Assembly: GCA_017998025.1 (NCBI GenBank)
Contig: JAGODW010000061.1
Location: forward strand, 1-7,737
Length of the DNA: 7,737 nt
Reading direction: 5' to 3'
From: Spirochaetales bacterium
GTDB taxonomy: Bacteria; Spirochaetota; Spirochaetia; DTKZ01
In this document: piece after piece, positions 4,821 through 7,737 of the stretch
Numbering within the stretch: the first letter of the stretch is position 1
Layout of the letters: the number at the start of each line of letters is the position of its first letter
Translations under genes and position numbers: made by a program
Notes under the pieces: generated by a model
The model's database searches: none
The model's input: the letters and a program-made list of their open reading frames with translations, nothing else
What the model was told of the DNA's origin: nothing

Positions 4821-7523
4821 ATGTGGAAAAAAGTTAGTATTAGCCTGATCGTACCGATACTAAGTGCATCGGTTTTTAGTATTCTTAATCTTTTCGATTT
4901 CTACGCTACCCTTGAAAAACGAATGTACGATACCCTTCTCCAGGTAAAACCCGCTGTGCCTGAAGATCCGTCCATTCTACTCCTGGACGTGGATGACACC
5001 GCGATCGCCAACGTAGGGATCTGGCCCTGGAGCCGGGATATTATGGCAGAAGGACTTATTACTATGAAGGAGTTTGGAGCTGAATATGCGGTATTCGATA
5101 TCGAGTATACAGAACAAAGCCCCAGAGGGATAGATTCCGCCCTTCTCCAGGAAAAGATCCCCAAAGCGCTAAGTTTTGAATTTGCCTCTCTTTATCGAAA
5201 TGTACAGGATCTGTTTACCGCCTTAAAGAACCGGCAGATCTCGTACCAGGATGCGGAAGATTATTTAAAACAACTGGAACAAATGACAGAACAATCAAAA
5301 CAGCAGCTCATTGGAACAATTCAGAATATTGTACGGGATAACGATACCTTTCTCGGACAAGCAGCCCGCTTCTTCGGAAATACCTATTTTACGATCAATA
5401 TGCTGCCCAGTGGAAAAGAAAATATCCCGGAAGAACTACGCACCTATGCGATGGAACACCTGCCGCTTAAAAAGATAGAGGCAGAAGCGGAAATCTCCTA
5501 CAAGACTACGGATATACGCCCCGCCATCCTTCCCATCCTGAAATCCGCTGCCGGTGCCGGGTTTCCCAATGTGGAAGTAGATTCGGATGGGGTGCGCCGA
5601 AGACTCTTTTTAATTCTGGAGTATGAGGGAAAGTACTTTCCCCAGTTGGCGTTTTCTGCCCTGTACCGAAAGATCGGCGAACCAGAAATTATTTTAAAGA
5701 AGGATCGGATTGTACTAGAAGGAGCTGTACTGCCTACTAAGGGGAAAACCACCGTTCAAATACCCCTCGTAGAAGATGGAACGGTTTTGATCAATTGGCC
5801 GAAAAAGACATACTGGGACAGCTTCCGCCATCTTTCCTACTGGAACCTGGAACTTTCCCGACGCCAGGAAGAAACGTTGATTCATAACCTGGAACTAATG
5901 GACGAAGACCATTACCTTTCGTATCATACAGATCCCAACTTCCTGGAACTGTACCGGCAGGCTAGATCGATCCGGGACGAAGTGCTTCAGGGAGGAGATA
6001 CAGGGCGGATCGAAGAGTACAAAAAACTGCGAGAGGCTTTTTTCAAAGAGGTAGACGCTTTTTTAAACGGTCCTGCAGAGTCTGCCATTACAGGAGAAAT
6101 CGACGGGGCCCTGGCCGCAGGACAGTATACAGACCAAGAGAAGGAAGAACTCCAGCAGATACGGAAAACGGTTGTAGATAACTTTTCCGCACTCCGCAGC
6201 CTGGTTACGGATCTTTTAAAAACCCGTGAGATTTTAGCCCAGAACCTGGCCGGTGCCTTCTGTATCATCGGAAACACGGCCACATCCACCACAGACTTAG
6301 GGGTGAATCCCTTTGTAAAGAAATACGAAAATGTTGGAACCCATGCCTCCATTATTAATACGATCCTCCAGGGACAATTTCTGGATGATCTTCCTTGGGA
6401 AATCGCTGCTCTGGTGGCCTTTGTGCTTTCGATCCTATCCTACTTTATCCTCCGTAATATGGGCCCCTTGCCTTCGATCCTTATCGGAATCGGGCTTGTG
6501 CTCCTGGTTATAGTTGCAGGTACAGCCGTATTTCTGACAACGGGAGTGTATCCAAAGCTCCTTACTCCGACCCTCGCAGTTTTCTTCACTTTTATCTCGT
6601 TGGCCTTTTTAAAGTTCTTGAAAACTGCTAAAGAGAAAAGCTACATCCGAAACGCTTTCGGACACTACCTCTCCAACGATGTGATCAACGAGCTTCTTAT
6701 CGATCCGGACAAGCTGAGACTGGGAGGAGAAAAGAAGCTTCTTACGGCAATGTTTACCGATATAAGAGGTTTCAGTACCATCTCCGAGCAGTTGGACCCG
6801 TCCGATCTGGTAAAACTCCTCAACGAATACTTAAGCACGATGAGTGATGTGATTCTTGAAATGAAAGGTACGATTGACAAGTACGAGGGGGATGCTATCA
6901 TTTCCTTTTTCGGAGCCCCGATAGAATTGCCCGATCATGCAGCCCGGGCCTGTAAGGCAGCTGTTCGAATGAAAAAGGTAGAAGCCGAGCTGAACAAACG
7001 GTTCCAGGAGAATAACCTGAGCCCCGGACCCCTTCTAACCCGCATTGGGATTAACACAGGAGATATGGTTGTAGGAAATATGGGAACAGCCCGAAAAATG
7101 GACTACACCATTATGGGAAACTCGGTAAATCTGGCTGCCCGGCTAGAAGGGGTCAACAAACAGTACGGTACCTGGATCCTTACCAGCGAATACACGATCG
7201 ATAATGCTGATTCAGAACTTACCGTCCGAAAGTTAGACCGGGTACGAGTCGTGGGTATCAATACGCCGGTACGGTTGTACGAGGTTATTGATGAAAAGTC
7301 CCTAACCCCAACCGAGGTAAAGGAGGCGGTGGCCGTCTTTCATGCAGGGCTGGATCTCTTTGAAGCGAAGGACTGGAAAAAGGCTGAAATGCGGTTCGAG
7401 GAAGTGTTGAAGGTTCTGCCCTCGGACGGACCGGCTACTACCTTTCTAAAGCGCTGCCAGCAGTACATACAAAATCCGCCTCCGGAAAACTGGGACGGGG
7501 TGTTCAACCTGACAGCAAAGTAA
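4821..7523 (+). CDS. Membrane adenylate cyclase with enlarged CHASE2 sensor domain and TPR-like tail
   Basis: 900 residues; predicted to convert ATP to cAMP in the cytoplasm in response to an extracytoplasmic cue. In order: TM helix about 5-25; CHASE2 sensor about 30-523 (LEKRMYDTLL, SILLLDVDD, IWPWSRD, AEYAVFDIEYTE, GFPNVEVDSDGVRRR, VLINWP, GAFCIIGNTATSTTD, VGTHASIINTIL); three TM helices about 527-544, 553-574 and 580-598; linker SYIRNAFGHYLS; class III cyclase domain about 635-810; TPR-like helices about 833-880. Catalytic residues are complete: metal-binding Asp647 (FTDIRGFS) and Asp691 (KYEGDAI), adenine-selecting Lys687 and Asp761 (MDYTIMG), transition-state Asn770 and Arg774 (NSVNLAARLE). 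The Lys/Asp pair favours ATP over GTP. Two helical insertions (about 106-175 and 345-475) enlarge the CHASE2 domain. The start at 4821 has GGGGAGG (4807-4813) with a 7-base spacer. The gene ends in tandem stops, TAA then TAG. It is divergent from the FecR-containing operon. Class III assignment is near certain; the ligand is unknown. Confidence 0.96.
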   Translation: MWKKVSISLIVPILSASVFSILNLFDFYATLEKRMYDTLLQVKPAVPEDPSILLLDVDDTAIANVGIWPWSRDIMAEGLITMKEFGAEYAVFDIEYTEQSPRGIDSALLQEKIPKALSFEFASLYRNVQDLFTALKNRQISYQDAEDYLKQLEQMTEQSKQQLIGTIQNIVRDNDTFLGQAARFFGNTYFTINMLPSGKENIPEELRTYAMEHLPLKKIEAEAEISYKTTDIRPAILPILKSAAGAGFPNVEVDSDGVRRRLFLILEYEGKYFPQLAFSALYRKIGEPEIILKKDRIVLEGAVLPTKGKTTVQIPLVEDGTVLINWPKKTYWDSFRHLSYWNLELSRRQEETLIHNLELMDEDHYLSYHTDPNFLELYRQARSIRDEVLQGGDTGRIEEYKKLREAFFKEVDAFLNGPAESAITGEIDGALAAGQYTDQEKEELQQIRKTVVDNFSALRSLVTDLLKTREILAQNLAGAFCIIGNTATSTTDLGVNPFVKKYENVGTHASIINTILQGQFLDDLPWEIAALVAFVLSILSYFILRNMGPLPSILIGIGLVLLVIVAGTAVFLTTGVYPKLLTPTLAVFFTFISLAFLKFLKTAKEKSYIRNAFGHYLSNDVINELLIDPDKLRLGGEKKLLTAMFTDIRGFSTISEQLDPSDLVKLLNEYLSTMSDVILEMKGTIDKYEGDAIISFFGAPIELPDHAARACKAAVRMKKVEAELNKRFQENNLSPGPLLTRIGINTGDMVVGNMGTARKMDYTIMGNSVNLAARLEGVNKQYGTWILTSEYTIDNADSELTVRKLDRVRVVGINTPVRLYEVIDEKSLTPTEVKEAVAVFHAGLDLFEAKDWKKAEMRFEEVLKVLPSDGPATTFLKRCQQYIQNPPPENWDGVFNLTAK

Positions 7524-7539
7524 TAGACGTTTAGGGAAC

Positions 7540-7737
7540 TCATCCTGCTCCGGAATCGATGCCAAAGGTGATCCCTCGCCGGTCCAGAAGGGTTCCTTCT
7601 GCTTTATAGAAGGTTAACACGGCCAGGAGATGGTTTACCACGGCCTGAGCTTCCTCCAGTGTAGTCGATAAGAGGTCCCGTTCAGCCGTAGCCACAAGGA
7701 AAGAGGTGGAGCGCCCGACCTGGTACTTTTCCAGCTC
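7540..7737 (-). CDS. TolC-family outer-membrane efflux protein, C-terminal end (5' part outside window)
   Basis: The frame is open from the window edge to a TGA at 7540-7542, giving the last 65 residues of a protein. Segment YQVGRSTSFLVATAERDLLSTTLEEAQAVV followed by NHLLAVLTFYKAEGTLLDRR (given here in two parts) matches the last coiled-coil repeat of TolC/OEP proteins: a Gly-x-Ser/Thr-Ser-Phe turn, a long helix with heptad Leu/Ala, then an aromatic/Ala-rich helix and a short tail. TolC proteins form the outer-membrane channel of type I secretion systems and RND or ABC efflux pumps. Which pump this serves cannot be seen. It converges on the cyclase gene, with only 16 bp between the two stop codons. 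Confidence 0.85.
   Translation of the reverse strand, partial: ELEKYQVGRSTSFLVATAERDLLSTTLEEAQAVVNHLLAVLTFYKAEGTLLDRRGITFGIDSGAG

Noticed and set aside
5987..6352. Minus-strand 121-residue frame inside the cyclase gene
   Set aside because: Ser/Arg-rich antisense shadow of the CHASE2 coding region.

Overview
The window reads as a piece of a spirochaete chromosome (Spirochaetales, Treponema/Spirochaeta-like). The reasons are the architecture of the CHASE2 adenylate cyclase with a C-terminal TPR-like tail, the spirochaete-style lipobox (FFSC), a Sec-exported FecR-domain protein beside outer-membrane beta-barrels, strong AGGAGG ribosome binding sites, and a base composition that looks close to even. 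This assignment is inference from protein style, not from a marker gene. I see no mobile element, CRISPR array, tRNA or rRNA.

Layout from left to right. 2-712 (+) is the C-terminal part of an outer-membrane beta-barrel protein that begins before the window. 713-890 is a non-coding gap between convergent genes, holding an intrinsic terminator for the minus strand and several other stem-loops. 891-4709 (-) is a tight four-gene operon, in transcription order: a small exported helical protein (4251-4709), an outer-membrane beta-barrel protein (2908-4254), a periplasmic FecR-domain protein (2230-2877, with the start moved in by two codons) and a lipoprotein (891-2219). The first pair overlap by ATGA, and the other gaps are 30 bp (counted from the revised FecR start) and 10 bp. 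4710-4820 is a compact divergent promoter region. 4821-7523 (+) is a complete 900-residue membrane adenylate cyclase: one TM helix, an enlarged periplasmic CHASE2 domain, three TM helices, a class III cyclase domain with all catalytic residues, and a TPR-like tail. 7540-7737 (-) is the C-terminal end of a TolC-type outer-membrane efflux protein running out of the window.

How they may work together: all four products of the minus-strand operon carry export signals, and the divergent gene is a transmembrane cyclase with a very large extracytoplasmic sensor. The simplest reading is an envelope module (outer-membrane barrel, periplasmic FecR and SLH-like proteins, lipoprotein) linked by shared promoter DNA, and perhaps by function, to a cAMP-producing sensor. 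The functional link is inference. The catalytic assignment of the cyclase is well supported by motifs.
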